A stretch of DNA of 64,000 nt from Tetracladium setigerum (taxonomy: Eukaryota > Ascomycota > Leotiomycetes > Helotiales): the NCBI GenBank assembly GCA_031472005.1, contig PZJY01000007.1, forward strand, positions 310,001 to 374,000, in the 5' to 3' direction. Positions 23,472 through 35,468 of this stretch are shown in pieces. A program made the position numbers and the translations under genes. The notes beneath the pieces were generated by a model that saw only the letters and a list, made by a program, of their open reading frames with translations, was not told the DNA's origin and did not search any database. Position 1 is the stretch's first letter; every line of letters begins with the position of its first letter.

Positions 23472-24527
23472 ATGGAATACTCAGAAATCATGTTTCCCGG
23501 TATGGAAGCACTCTGTCGGATCATGGCAGCCGATGCGAAACAAATGGCTCCCAACATCTATCTCCCTCCACCACTAACCAGCCTCACGCATGTCGAACCT
23601 CCAACATTGACCACCACAACCACTCCATATATCTCACAGAGCGCATCATTTCCCTTCCTCGAATTGCCACTTGAAATTCGTCTCAAAATATACTCTTATC
23701 TTCTTCCACCTCGTATCCACAAAATCGTGAGCCTCCACCCATCATCATCATCATCAAACTACAAACATTGACAATCAAACCAAAGGCACCAACTCTCACC
23801 TACCCTCTAGGCCCAAACCTCACACTAGCAACAATCCCCGCATCTACCCTTCCCTACAAAATCCTTTCTGCAAATACACGCACATACACGCACCCATCCT
23901 GCTGGTACCCAACAATCCAAACCAGCCTCCCCCTCATCTCGCGCCAAATTCGTCACGAGACCGAAACCATCATCTACGGCATCAAAGGCACCATCTTTGA
24001 CTTCGGCACCAGCGTTGACCTCGTCGATGTCTTCTTCAGAGATAGAAGCCAAGTAGCAAGATCTAATGTCAGGCGATTGAAAGTCGCAAGAGAACTCTCA
24101 CCGTCGTCAATTGATCATAAGTGGAATTCTTTCGTGGAGAATTTACCGGAATTGTTACCCAATCTTGCGATTCTTGATTTGACGTTTTGGAGCGAGACGG
24201 GGACGTCGGATTGTTTCCCTCCTCCTTCTCCATCCCCTCGCAGCCATGGTGTATCTCGAAGCGAAGAAGAAGAAGAAGGAGAAGAATGTGCCAAATGGCA
24301 AAATTGGAAATGGACGAGCGAGCTACTGAAAATGCAGACGTTGAGAGAAGTGAGCATTAAACTTTGGGACTTTAGAGGGAGGGAAGATGGTGGGAAATTG
24401 GAGGGGGAGAGGGAAGAACGGATTTAATTGCTGGTTGGGTACGAGGATGGCTAGTGATGAGGGATTGAGGGGGAGGGCGGTTTGGGAGGGAGTTGTTGGT
24501 GAGAAGGTGGTTGTTTTGAATCCTTGA
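23472..24527 (+). CDS. F-box-like / DUF7730-type protein, copy 2, uncertain 3' end
   Basis: Exon 1 (23472-23726) ends in the F-box-like block FLELPLEIRLKIYSYLLPPR. An intron at 23727-23785 (GTGAGC donor, CAAAG acceptor) joins it in phase to exon 2, which carries LPLISRQIRHETETIIYG and VRRLKVARELSPSS. The open frame stops at 24427. However, a different frame downstream of about 24410 reads INCWLGTRMASD-like sequence through to a stop at 24525-24527, in keeping with how such proteins end. The join needs two extra bases or one fewer within a G-rich stretch (24395-24415). I give the longer end but flag it as unsure. The protein is related in layout to the preceding gene, suggesting a local duplication, though the two have diverged strongly. 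Confidence 0.6.
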
Positions 24528-25212
24528 CTTTGAGCGCTTGTTTCGCGAGTGGTAGTGCGGTTGTTTGTCGGTTATTGAATGTGCGTTGTTAATGCGAAAT
24601 ATTTCGCTGTGTTTTGGTGTTTTTTTTCTTGCTGGTTCTTGTCTTGTTGTTGTTCTTGTTGGAAACGTTCTGTTGTTCCAGAAAGTTAAGTCCTATTTTG
24701 GTTGGCCAGACTCCAGAAAACGAGATAAGAGGATGGAACTCGAGAACTGTATCAGGTATATCTTGTTGGTTTTATAGTGTTTCTTGGATGATGGTTTCTA
24801 TTAAACGTCTGGGGTGATACGCCAACGTTGTATCATCCTGTGGCCTCCCAAGGGGTATCAGGACGTGTTCAGCTCGGGTCATTAGTCTATGTACATGTAA
24901 TCATATACTACATTCAGTGCTAGTAAAAACAAAACAAGGCTAGGCTAGCAGTGGCATATGGCTCTCCTCTCGTGTAGGTCGGACTGCACGCCAGTACAGT
25001 GTATTCGGAAGCAGTGGCTCCAGGCATTCGCAGTAACCTCGCCCCCAGGAGACTGCACTTTGTCAGCTGCATTTCCTCCAGCCGCATAAGGTATGATTTT
25101 CTTACCCCGATGAATTGCTGCATGGTAGCGTGGAATTCACGCGAGAGAGAAGATTCAAAGTAACGGTAGCAATTATTACTATTTACAGTAGTCTGTTATC
25201 GTCTTAATGGTT
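24528..25212. other. Intergenic region between convergent genes
   Basis: T-rich sequence between the F-box-like copy 2 and the HET gene 3' ends. No gene is supported. Confidence 0.45.
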
Positions 25213-27066
25213 TTATCGTATAGTGAACGTGGAGTATGTTTGACCAGACTGGGCACTTGGCTGCCCCTCTCCGTCCATGATTCCATGTACATAAGCCGAT
25301 CCTAGGTACTCATAATGGTCTTCTACAGGTCGCAGAATGACTGGCATCGAATACCCTCTCAAGATGCAGATGGCATCCCCCTTCTCAGAGTTAGGCGTCC
25401 CGAGGCCTAAGTGTCCTGAAGCAGATATAATAAAACGTCGATGTGGCAAGTAGTCGTAATGCGAAATGGCCCGGAACATTGCGGTCAGAAAGTTTAGAAC
25501 GCCTTGACCTTCCTGCCTTTTTATTTGGGAAATCTCAAGGTTGTCTTCGACCTGACAAAGGCGCGTAAAGGGAACCTGGTAGTCGTCGCCGCAAGGCCGG
25601 TTATTTTGTAGTAAAGAACGATTGGCGATTAAAGTTCTCCAGATTGAATTCATCACGCCCTGATACTTGATTGGATCGCTGAATATCTCTCCGTTTGGCA
25701 TTATCTCTTTGCATATTTTCCGAATAAACACGGTTGGAGCCGTCCTGATGTCTCGGAGGTCCACGATTTTGTCGATTTTGTCAATACAAAATCCATCTAC
25801 GATAAGCGTCTTCATGTCATCTGATAGTTTAGGCCTTCTTGCCCCAGGGGATCTTAGTAGTCCTGAAGATTGATCACGGTGGCGGTTATTAGACATGTTG
25901 TTCGGGAAACCTAGTTGCAAAGGATGTTCAAAATCTGGAACAAAAGATGGCAACCAATTGCAACGCAAGCGAGAATGGCATTTCAGGATCTCTAGAGTCT
26001 CCTCTGTCTTCAAAAACATATCGAATGCCTCGCAATATATAGTGGATAATGTTTTGGTGTAGTCAGGGATGATGTTGAATCGTAAGGAGAGTAATGCAGC
26101 ATCACTTCGTTTCCCATCACCATTTTGAGATCTAAAAAGTCCAAGAACACCAAAAATATGATCTTTTGGATCAGTAGCAACATGCTTGTTGGTCAGTTGC
26201 AGTACTTCCAAGATATTGCTTCGGTTCTCATCTCCTTCGACGTAGACAGTGTTCGTTCCGCGGTCACTGAAATCGAAAAAACTAAGACGTAGTCTGTCGA
26301 CATCAAAAAATCTGTCAAGAAATATCCTTGATTCGTATCCATGGATACCATCTGAGAACTTAGGAGTCCCCAAGTGCATGTAGATGTGCAATATCCCCTG
26401 TCTCCATATCGTCCAGCTAAGCCAGGTGCTGCCACATCCGATCATGGGATCACAAGCAGCTACTGCGACCTCTTGCAAAATCCAGACTCTTCTCCAGTAT
26501 GGCCGATGTAGTACACTCAGTAGAGGTTCAATTACATTGATATCTAATTCGCCGATAGGGAGGGATTGGTCAGGAGTCCTTCGGCGAATGCGTTGCGCCA
26601 ATTCCTCGATCAATTTGAAACCAATTTCTGATTGAGCCCCATGTGGCCCCAGCCAGACTAAGACAGTTGACGCCGACTGGTAAATGTATCTCATTTGAGC
26701 TACTTGGTGCGACCGTTCTTCAATATCCAGCTGGTTGATGCAAAGTGCATCTACCCACAGCCTGCGCACAGAGTTTGGATTTCGAAGATATTGCAGGGCA
26801 ATCTCAAGAGAGGTGGTGATGGATTGATCGAATCCGTTCAGACTTATGCATCTGAGATCATGAGGATTGCCCCAGGTATAAGATAGTGCTTCGTATTCGG
26901 GCTTTGAATCAAGGGAGCTCTCCATGACAGAACAGGAGATCCGATCTCCAAATCGCCCTGGATGGAGTTCCAGTAATCTAAAGTGACCACTTCCCGCTTC
27001 CAGAGTCTGATATGGGAACCTCGCGCCCATCATTGCTGTTGCTAATGTAGAGTCGTCTGGATTCAT
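25213..27066 (-). CDS. HET-domain protein (heterokaryon-incompatibility type)
   Basis: A single exon encodes 617 residues. The HET domain spans about residues 55-215 and shows its three classical blocks: YEALSYTWG (58-66), RRLWVDALCINQ (about 101-112) with DIEERSHQVAQM after it, and STVLVWLG. The remaining 400 residues contain the loosely conserved C-terminal region common in HET proteins, with no NACHT, ankyrin or WD repeats. HET domains trigger programmed cell death after fusion of unlike hyphae, or upon sensing of non-self; the domain is TIR-related. No partner gene typical of het loci (for example a patatin, SesB or an NLR) lies adjacent. The frame is intact and long, arguing for an active gene. 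Confidence 0.93.
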   Translation of the reverse strand: MNPDDSTLATAMMGARFPYQTLEAGSGHFRLLELHPGRFGDRISCSVMESSLDSKPEYEALSYTWGNPHDLRCISLNGFDQSITTSLEIALQYLRNPNSVRRLWVDALCINQLDIEERSHQVAQMRYIYQSASTVLVWLGPHGAQSEIGFKLIEELAQRIRRRTPDQSLPIGELDINVIEPLLSVLHRPYWRRVWILQEVAVAACDPMIGCGSTWLSWTIWRQGILHIYMHLGTPKFSDGIHGYESRIFLDRFFDVDRLRLSFFDFSDRGTNTVYVEGDENRSNILEVLQLTNKHVATDPKDHIFGVLGLFRSQNGDGKRSDAALLSLRFNIIPDYTKTLSTIYCEAFDMFLKTEETLEILKCHSRLRCNWLPSFVPDFEHPLQLGFPNNMSNNRHRDQSSGLLRSPGARRPKLSDDMKTLIVDGFCIDKIDKIVDLRDIRTAPTVFIRKICKEIMPNGEIFSDPIKYQGVMNSIWRTLIANRSLLQNNRPCGDDYQVPFTRLCQVEDNLEISQIKRQEGQGVLNFLTAMFRAISHYDYLPHRRFIISASGHLGLGTPNSEKGDAICILRGYSMPVILRPVEDHYEYLGSAYVHGIMDGEGQPSAQSGQTYSTFTIR

Positions 27067-29079
27067 GTCGCCTGTTCATCCACATTCACCTGGTAGGGCA
27101 AAATGAGCAAAAGTTGATATTGGTCCACAGTAGTTCTCGTTTTGCACGATTTGCGACCTGCAAAGTATTGTTTTTGCGGATATCAGTGACTAGATGGCAG
27201 AAGGATAGATTCTTAATGTTGAAAAATGCTGTTGATGAAATATTTCTGCAAGGCAGGGTGGTGGCTGGGTTCTGGCAGCAAGGTTGATTTGTACTTGTCC
27301 GCGTGATAATATTTGCACATCCAAAGAGTCCATTCTTGGCGGACAATGTGTTGGCCTTTTCTGAGGAATTTAGAATAACATATCACTCATATACTTAAAA
27401 TCATATAAGAGACATCATTCAACAATGTCCAAAGGTATGATTTTAACGACAATGGTGATAGGGAGTCGATGGTGACATTGTATATCACGTGACCATATCT
27501 CTTTCGTATCAACTCGCCATGTGTGTGAACTGCATTTCCAACAAGTGGGCTCCCCCACTCCTTCTTCGAAACAATCTCATTCACTCAACAACAACCTGGA
27601 ATTTATGCTCATTCGGGCTGCAAAACACTTTCGCGAATCCTCTTGCCATATTACCCTGTCGAGTCTGATCTTCTGGCGTGATATTGCCAGCCCCGAGCTC
27701 AGCCTGACCTAGGGCTTCCGCAATATTATTCGATTCATATGCTCTCAAGCTCATAAAAAGCCTGGGCTGACCCTCTAAGACTGGTAGAGTTATGTCCGGT
27801 ATCAGCAAGCGCATTCGCCCGTACTATAACAAGTACGACGCCTCTGAGGTTTTTTAAGAGAGGGTTTCAGAATATTCATTTGTTGGAGAATCAAAAGACA
27901 TTCTGCCTTTACAAATGGGCTCGTTATTTGTGGTTTATTGCAATATCCCAAAGCAGCCAGTATTCCAATACAGCCAGCAAAAAACAAACGATCTTGCCGA
28001 GCCTTGACATCGCGTCCATTACCCTTGGCGACCCAACTCATTTCTCTCACGCAGTCTCCCTCCACCCGCCATTCTATCAACCTCCTCACACTCCTCATCC
28101 CATCTCATCGCATGTATTCCGCGATAGCCCTATACGCGTCATCTCACAGTGGAGTTACTCGACTACTTGACTTGAAAATAACTCACCTTACCCCAGATGA
28201 TGACTTTGCAAAAACGTCGGCACGACGCAGATGCCGATTGCAGCCGCTCCTGCATGCTGCAACGCGGCGAATTCTCGGGCTGCATTCGCTATTTCGAGCT
28301 TCAGATTGGTGCAGTGTAGCCAACCAGTACATTTCATAGCGAGGTTTGACCGTTAAATGCCCGTTCGGGTTGTTTATCAATTCCCGGATTGGGGTTTGGT
28401 TTCTGAGGGAATAATGAGACAAAGAGAACTGCCGCACAGCACTTACCTCGAATCTTGTGGTCCGTTTTCGGGGTGTCTGGACCTTTGAAGTTTCGTTGCG
28501 CGCGATGCTTTTCGTAATTAACTAATCGTCGGCCTCGGCTAAAGTTTTTTTGTCTTCTACTCATTTACTGTTAGTGGTTCTGCAAAGTTGTTAAGCTTCA
28601 TCTACGTCATCTTCTTGGGCAAGGGCCAAGGCAAGGGCAAGTCAGCAAAGCCCTTGTATTCTTGTCACCATCCGTCTCACTAGCGCAGTTCGCTAACGTC
28701 GTCTCGGTACCTTGTGCGATGTGAGTTCTTTGTTGACATTGTTCTTGTCATCAGGATGTATGTTTGGATTGCCGCGTTTCCCTTCTTAAGTTGAGTATTG
28801 TGAGATGCTGAGTCGGAATTGGTGGGGTCGTGATAGATGCTACTTGGGAGGAAAGAGCTGTGAAAATTATGTATATATTTGCTTGAGATTCCCGTCGAAA
28901 GAGAATTATCATCATCAGCATCTCCGGCATCTTCAGCATCAGTATCCCAAGCATTAGCATCTCCAGCATTAGCATCTCCAGCATCTTCAGCGTCTTCAGC
29001 ATCATCTCAGCAATCTCACAAACATTATCACTTTATCTCTCCGTCTTTACAACAAAACAATAATTTAATAACAATCATA
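27067..29079. other. Long intergenic region upstream of the GMC oxidoreductase
   Basis: Two kilobases with no confident gene. Two minus-strand frames (27581-27814 and 27802-28098) have reasonable amino-acid composition but no recognisable domain. Upstream of 29080 an AGCATC-type repeat lies in the probable 5' leader. Confidence 0.4.
28909..29013. repeat. AGCATC-type hexanucleotide repeat in a 5' leader
   Basis: About fifteen imperfect copies of AGCATC/AGCATT/TCAGCA units, ending about 65 bp before the GMC start codon. It could be read as Ser/Ala codons on the plus strand, but that frame is not joined to the enzyme. Confidence 0.7.
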
Positions 29080-31136
29080 ATGGCAATTTCAAATGGAGTT
29101 CCAAAGCAGGAGGCGATCCCTGAGGAGTACGACTTCATTGTTGCCGGAGGCAAGTCACTTCCCTTCTCGAGTTTGATTTTGAGTCTAACAATCCTTAGGT
29201 GGAACTGCAGGACTTGTTGTTGCAGGGCGTCTGGCTGAAAATCCAGATGTCAAAATCCTAGTGATTGAAGCCGGTCAAGGGTAAGCAATCGCTTCTTTTA
29301 GCCTAACACAACAACTAACAGTCTGTTAGTAACCCAGAGGAGATCGAGGGCATCATGACTCCATCCTCTGCCATGTCTATGAGAGGAACCAAGCACGATT
29401 GGACCTACAAGCATACCATGGTCAATGCCAATGATTATGAACGTCTCGAGATGAAAAACACCCGAGGAAAGGTTCTTGGAGGCAGCTCCAGTCTGAACTA
29501 TTTTACTTGGCTCCCATGCTCTGGTGCCATTTATGATGAGTGGGCTCAATATGGAGGTGAAGGCTGGCTTTATAAGAACGTCAAGGAGTACTTCAAGAAG
29601 GTGAGAATTCTCAATCTTGTCAACAAACATCAAACTGACTAGAAAAGGCCGTCACTTTCATAGATGAAGACAATCAATTCAGCAAAACTACAGCAAAGTC
29701 TCTCGGTACAAGTGGTCCCCTCAAAATCGCACCTGCCGAGCTTGTCGAAGAACTCGCGCCCTTCCGTGAGGCTCTCAAGACCGCATGGATTAGCACAGGC
29801 AACAAGATGTCAGAAGACATCTACGGCGGTGAGATTAGTGGTTTGGTCCCTACTACTAACACTATCTACCATGGTACCCGAAGCAATTCTGTTCTCTTCG
29901 TTCGAGGCAAACCCAACATCACCATTCTTCCCTCAACCATCAACCGCAAAGTTGTCATCGAAAATGGTGTAGCAGTCGGCGTCCTCACTGAGTCCACCCT
30001 CACCGGAGAAATGAAGATCTACAAGGCCAAGAAAGAAGTTATCGTTTCCAGCGGTGTTTTCGAAAGCCCAAAACTCCTCATGCTCTCTGGTGTTGGCCCC
30101 GCCAGTTCTCTCGCAGCCCACGACATTGAATTGAAGGTCGACTCTCCCCACGTCGGTCAAAACCTCATAGATCACCCAATTATGCCCCACGTCTTTAAGC
30201 TCAAAGACGGCTACGGAGCGGATCACATTCTCCTCCGTCCTGGTGCTCCCCAAACCGCAGCCTACTCTCAATACTCCAAGACGAAGACCGGTCCCAAAGC
30301 AAGTGGTCTTCTTGAACTCGCCGGTTTCCCACGTATTGATTCTCGTCTGGAGAAACTACCTGAATGGCAAGCCGAAAAGGCTAGAACCGGAACTGATATC
30401 TATGGCCCACAAGGACAACCACATTTTGAGATTGATTTTGTTCCAATGTTTGGATCGGCTTTCCAATGGCATTTCCCTACTCCTCCTTCTGGTGATTATT
30501 TCACTGTGATTGTCGATTTGCTTCGTCCTTTGTCCAGAGGGCAAGTCAAGCTCAATTCCGCCGATCCAAAGGATGCCCCAAATATCAATCTGGGATTTTT
30601 TGAGAATGAGTTGGATTTGAAGGTCCTGATGGAGGGTACAAGATGGGTTGATGATGTTCTTATGAAGGGCGAGGGGATGCGGGATATCATCGAAGGAGAG
30701 TATCCATGGAAGTTGGAGAGGGAGAGTGACGAGGAATTGAGACATGCGATTTTGGAGAGAGCTAGTACTGGATTCCGTAAGTCATCACCCTTCTTCCTTC
30801 CCAACTCACAACGCCAGAAACAAACCAGCTAACTAACCCATCAAAACAGATCCATGCGGAACAGCCCGTCTCGGCAAAGACATCAATGAGGGTGTAGTTG
30901 ATTCTCACCTCCGGGTCTATGGTGTTCATAAATTGAGAGTCATTGATGCTTCCATTATGCCTGTCATTCCAGATGGCAGAATTCAAGCACCAGTATACAT
31001 GCTTGCTGAGAAGGTCAGTTTTATCTCAAATTTCCTCTGAAAATTCCTCCATGGACCATAAGAACATCAGGCTAATGTTTCGAATTAATTATAGGGTGCT
31101 GATCTGATCAAGGCTGCGTATCCCGCACTGTACTAG
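29080..31136 (+). CDS. GMC-family FAD oxidoreductase
   Basis: Six exons (introns 29150-29198, 29281-29329, 29601-29647, 30777-30849, 31014-31094) give exactly 585 residues. The ADP-binding Rossmann motif is split by intron 1 (IVAGGGTAGLVVAGRLAENP). GMC signature 1 lies in GKVLGGSSSLNYF and signature 2 in SSGVFESPKLLMLSGVG. The catalytic His is in the HPCGTARLG segment. The usual second active-site residue (Asn of RIQNS in most relatives) is Ala here (RIQAP), so activity may be altered. Intron 1 starts with GC instead of GT, and its conserved flanks leave no GT alternative. No signal peptide is present, so the protein is probably cytosolic or peroxisomal. Likely substrates are alcohols or sugars, but this is not determinable. 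The last intron sits seven amino acids upstream of the family's conserved C-terminal AEKGADLIK. Confidence 0.93.
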
Positions 31137-34100
31137 AGACTAGAGACTAGCGAGTTTGAAGGGAGATGTTGATGGTAAAACACTTGTAAGATAATTAGAT
31201 GTGTGGGATATCTGCTTTCGTTCGGGGTCGCATATAGATTTTCTTTGCCTGCTGTTATCACTTCAATAGTTAATATCTGGAATTATGTTGGAATCTCAAT
31301 TTTCAACATTCTATTTCAAAGCCCCGTTCCCTGGATTATCCCTACTTGGAAAATATATAGTGGGAATTGTTGATTGAAAGTTGAAACTACCTACGAAGTA
31401 GGTAATCCGTATTTATGGAGCACCATCTCCCCAAGCCTCTCGTATTAAGAACACCTTCTATCAATAGTTTCGCTTGATAGAAAACCGCACGCCCACTTAT
31501 CCGACAAATTAATATGATGCTGACGAAAGAATCTTCTCTGACCACAGCGAAGTTGACTGCGCAAATTGTTCGTGAATTCGCTTCAGATTCCAAGACTTTC
31601 CTTCACGTGTATTGCGCCTGTGCTAATGTGCTTAATAATATATGGAATACCTTGAGTTGACAAGTGCAGTGCCCCTAGAAGTTTTCGAGTTGGAGGGTTT
31701 TCTCATTTCCTCATGCATCTGGAGTGCAGCGAGAGAGAACCGATCTTTCGGACACTTGAATATTTCGGATACTCCTGAAACATTGCAAGATTTAAAAATC
31801 TGCTGTGGAGTATTCACAAATACAAAACCGAAGAAAAGCGCACAAGTTACATACGACAACTGCTTGGAGTTGCGGAACACTTGGGCAAGAGGGCCATTTG
31901 AGACACCGCATCAAAAAGAGATGGGAGCACAAGTGGATTTTGAGCAAAATCTGGTCGTGAAGATCCGCTTACGATTTAAATGGGAATGAAGAACTTTTCC
32001 GCCTGCATCATTGTATATGCAGAGGATTTACAAAATTCACACGGGAATTTGATGTCCAGACCTCAGAGTCAAAATATGGACCCGGACAACCTGGACACAG
32101 TTTAACCACTCCAAGATTTACCCCATCATTGAATGCGAAAATTTGTCATTTCCTCTATTCAGAAGGAGCTCGAATAAATGAAGATATTACCAAGGGTCCA
32201 TCACCAAAATCTCCAAAATCTCCGAGCAGGCAACGACTTCAGAAGATCTTGCAGACCGCCTTATCTAATTAGATTAGTAAATTAGGCTGAGCTTACTTTG
32301 AGGGGAGGCTTGCCACCCCCTCATTGGTTTTCTTGGTAATGGCAACCTCTAGTTTTGTTGCGAATGAAGGTGGAGTCGTGAAATGTAACCTCGACGACTG
32401 TCCCTCGGAATCTTCAATTCGGGGCTTCGGAGTAGCTTCTAGACTCTGCTTGGCAAAATGATGTTCAATCTCATCTTAATCCAAACAGTAGTTGGGAGAT
32501 CCCGATGAACTCGTTAATTAAGCGCCTTCTGTCCATGTGGCATCTCATCATTCACAGTAATCGAGATTTACGGCGAATCATTGTACAAGATTCCTGAGAT
32601 TTGGTCCCCTAATAAACTAGAGTGTGGCAAATCCCCACAGACAGGAAATATAACTTTAACTACTGTACGAATCATGGTGTGCATATGTTCTAGCATTAGA
32701 GAGAGAGATATTTGCTCAGCAAGCTCCAGCCCGTAGTAGTGTCGAAATTTTACGCTACAGTTTTACTAGAAGATTTTAGTATGTTGTTTTTGTTCGGTGC
32801 ACGCGAACTTACTACGTGCAACTTTCTCCTCGTGACCTCCTAGTCGCATTGTCTTTTTAAATTCTATATCAATCTTTGAAGTTTTAACAAACTCAATATG
32901 CTCCCTGCATCACAGGAATTCCACTATTCCAAACATACCGAACCAACTGTGTGTCATTTTCCTATTTCGGATTCTCCGCCTACATCTCGGATTTCTCTTT
33001 CCTATTAGATCAACGAGAAATGAAGCGACATAACAGAGATTCCTATGTTCTTGGCACAATGGATTCAAAACCCGGTCCTTGTGTGAGATTTGCATGTCGG
33101 GATTCACTGTTGACTTGTTCTGTACTGAGTACAGGCGAATCAATAGCACAGCGCCCAGAATTCGTGCAACCTCTTGGTAGAGCCGAGGATCTTGGCACTT
33201 TTAATGCAGATTCCCATGTTGGGCTCAATCCAAGACTTCAAGATACCTACATGTGCATTCGCGATCTGCAGAAGTTGCTTCACTTATCAGATTTCCGCCC
33301 ATCTTCGTGGATTATAAATCATTTAATAACCAATAATCTTACGATGATACCAATCGCAATTACCTGTACATATCATTGAAGTGGCAGACTGTCCTCGTAT
33401 TTGTTGATCCTGGATCTACCCCGCGATCTACATGTCTTCGCTTAGTGAAGAGTCAGAACACCTCGCAATGTTTAGATTGTCGTCTGTTTCCTATCCTGAA
33501 AGTCGCAAGTAACTAGCTATGCGACGTGATCTCTCATCTTGGTGCTTTTGTGAACTGTTCTATGCCCGAATTCAAGCACAGATATGCATCTCAACAGGAG
33601 TGGTTGTGACTGGTAGATACAGTAAGTCGAGCTTCTCGCCTAATATCTTGGCATATGCAGCCAGATTTATAACGACCTTCCATCATCAAATCCCGCCCTC
33701 AGCACTTCCCTCTTCCACTTGCCAACATTTCGAGTTTCACATACATTGCTTTTGATGGCTGTATTTCGAAAGGATGATCTCTCTTTCTTTGGCCAGACGA
33801 TTGAGAATATCGAATACAGGTCATGGATGAGGTTGTAGGCTCGCCGCGTTGCCCTTGCCTCCCACTACGTATTATGCTTACACAGATGCACGTCGAGGAT
33901 GAGACATCCACCCCTGCGGTACGGGAAGGAGTTCTCCGATTCAACACAGCTGCCAAGTAGCAGGTGCCAGAACTCTAAGCGGTAAGATGTCATTTTTCCA
34001 GCCGTCCTTGATTGTGACAGCGGTGGCTTTCCAGCAGGAACGTACTCCGTAAGCTACGAAACTCTTTCGAAATCCCCTTCTCAATGACTTGTCACAATAT

Positions 34101-34260
34101 CAAATCCCCAGATTTAGCTCCATAATACTTTTCAACAGAGCCTTTCTCATCACAACGAATTGGAGACGAAGCAATGTTTGCCCCTCCCCGCACTCTCACT
34201 CCCTAACGTTCAATTGCCCACACACGGCGTTCACCTGAGTTCCAGAGGGGCTGATTCACC
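31137..34260. other. Long gene-poor region
   Basis: 3.1 kb of AT-rich sequence. Open frames such as 31642-31989 (115 codons) and 32951-33379 (142 codons) have no recognisable domain or supporting splice structure. I do not call them. Confidence 0.45.
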
Positions 34261-35468
34261 ATGGATGTCAATGCTCTTGTGGTGGTATACATATGCATTT
34301 TTTGTGCCATCATATTGATGCTCGCACGTCTCATTCTCGGTCGTATTTGTAAATCGAGATGGGATGCGGGGGATTCTTTGACGGTGGCGGCAGTCTTCAT
34401 GTCACTGGCGCGGATCGCATTTACGCATATTATTGTGATCTGGAAGACCAACAATATAGATGATGCGGATAGAGAACACGATGTTTGGACTGCGGTGGAG
34501 CTACACAGGATGGAAGTCGGTTCGAAATTGACCCTTGGGGCGAGATGTTTATATATCTGTTTGTGAGTTTGATTTCGATTCGAGAGTTTGCGCGAATTTA
34601 GGCAGATGGAAGAATGTCTTAATTTTCCTTTCCAGCAATCCTATCAAGATATAAGCATCTAATCGAGGAACCGCAGATTATGGGTTCAAAAGCTTGTCCT
34701 ACTTGTCTTCTACCAACATCTGGTACGAGACATGCCATGGGGAAAATCCGTGATGAGGATGTTCGGCATCGCGTTTGCCGCCACTTGGACTGCCAGCATC
34801 ATCTCCACATTTGTCGAATGCCGCCCGTTCCATCTATACTGGCAGGTCATGCCTGATCCAGGAAACTGTTCACAAGCAATCATCCAGCTGTACATAGTCG
34901 GCATCTGCAACATCTTCACAGATTTGATGCTCATCGCGCTCCCGATCCCGATCATTCTGCAGGTGCGATTGAGCGTTTTCAAGTAAGTGTTCCTTGGGCG
35001 TCGACTCTTCCTCTGTACGACAACAATCTGACTTCAAATAGAAAATTCCAGCTTGGTTTCTTGTTTAGTATTGGCCTGATGATTGTGATCATAACCGCTA
35101 TCCGAATCCCAATGACTATAAAGTCTCGGTCCTCCGAAACAATTCGAATCACATGGACAACAGGAGAGTTTCTTGCCGCGACATTTGTCGCCAACTCTCC
35201 TAAGCTTTATTCATTCAAACACTTGTTCAAGAGGAGGAATGGGCTGCCGATGAGAAAGTTCAGTATGACTGGGCCACATATACGAGGGAGATCAGCCGAG
35301 GATGAAGATCTGGAGACAGGTGTCACAAATACCAGAATCGAGGTTCCGACGAAGGTTGAGATAAGTACATGTGGTAGTGATAGTGAGGAACATAGGGAGA
35401 CAAGTGGGAATGCGAGCGGCGGGGCGGTTGTGTTAACTGAGAGGAGCGTCACAAATCGTTCTCCTTGA
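34261..35468 (+). CDS. PTH11-like integral membrane protein (fungal rhodopsin-fold domain)
   Basis: Three exons (introns 34563-34676, 34983-35041) give exactly 344 residues. Seven hydrophobic helices can be placed: two in exon 1 (starting VVVYICIFCAIILMLARLIL), three in exon 2 (LLWVQKLVLLVFYQHLV, FAATWTASIISTFVECRPF, IIQLYIVGICNIFTDLMLIALPIPIIL) and two in exon 3 (LGFLFSIGLMIVIITAIRIP and the FLAATFVANSPKLYS helix). ECRPF ... W....PDPG.C and NIFTDLMLIALP are signature blocks of the Rhodopsin_dom_fungi / SAT4 family. The C-terminal 100 residues are hydrophilic, acidic and Ser/Thr-rich, presumably cytosolic. The family includes surface-sensing receptor candidates such as PTH11, but this member lacks the CFEM domain. 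Ligand is unknown. Confidence 0.88.

Noticed and set aside
31642..31989. 115-codon open frame
   Set aside because: It has no recognisable domain, flanking splice sites or codon bias; length alone does not support it in an AT-rich gap.
32951..33379. 142-codon open frame
   Set aside because: The translation has scattered low-similarity composition and no domain; I treat it as random.
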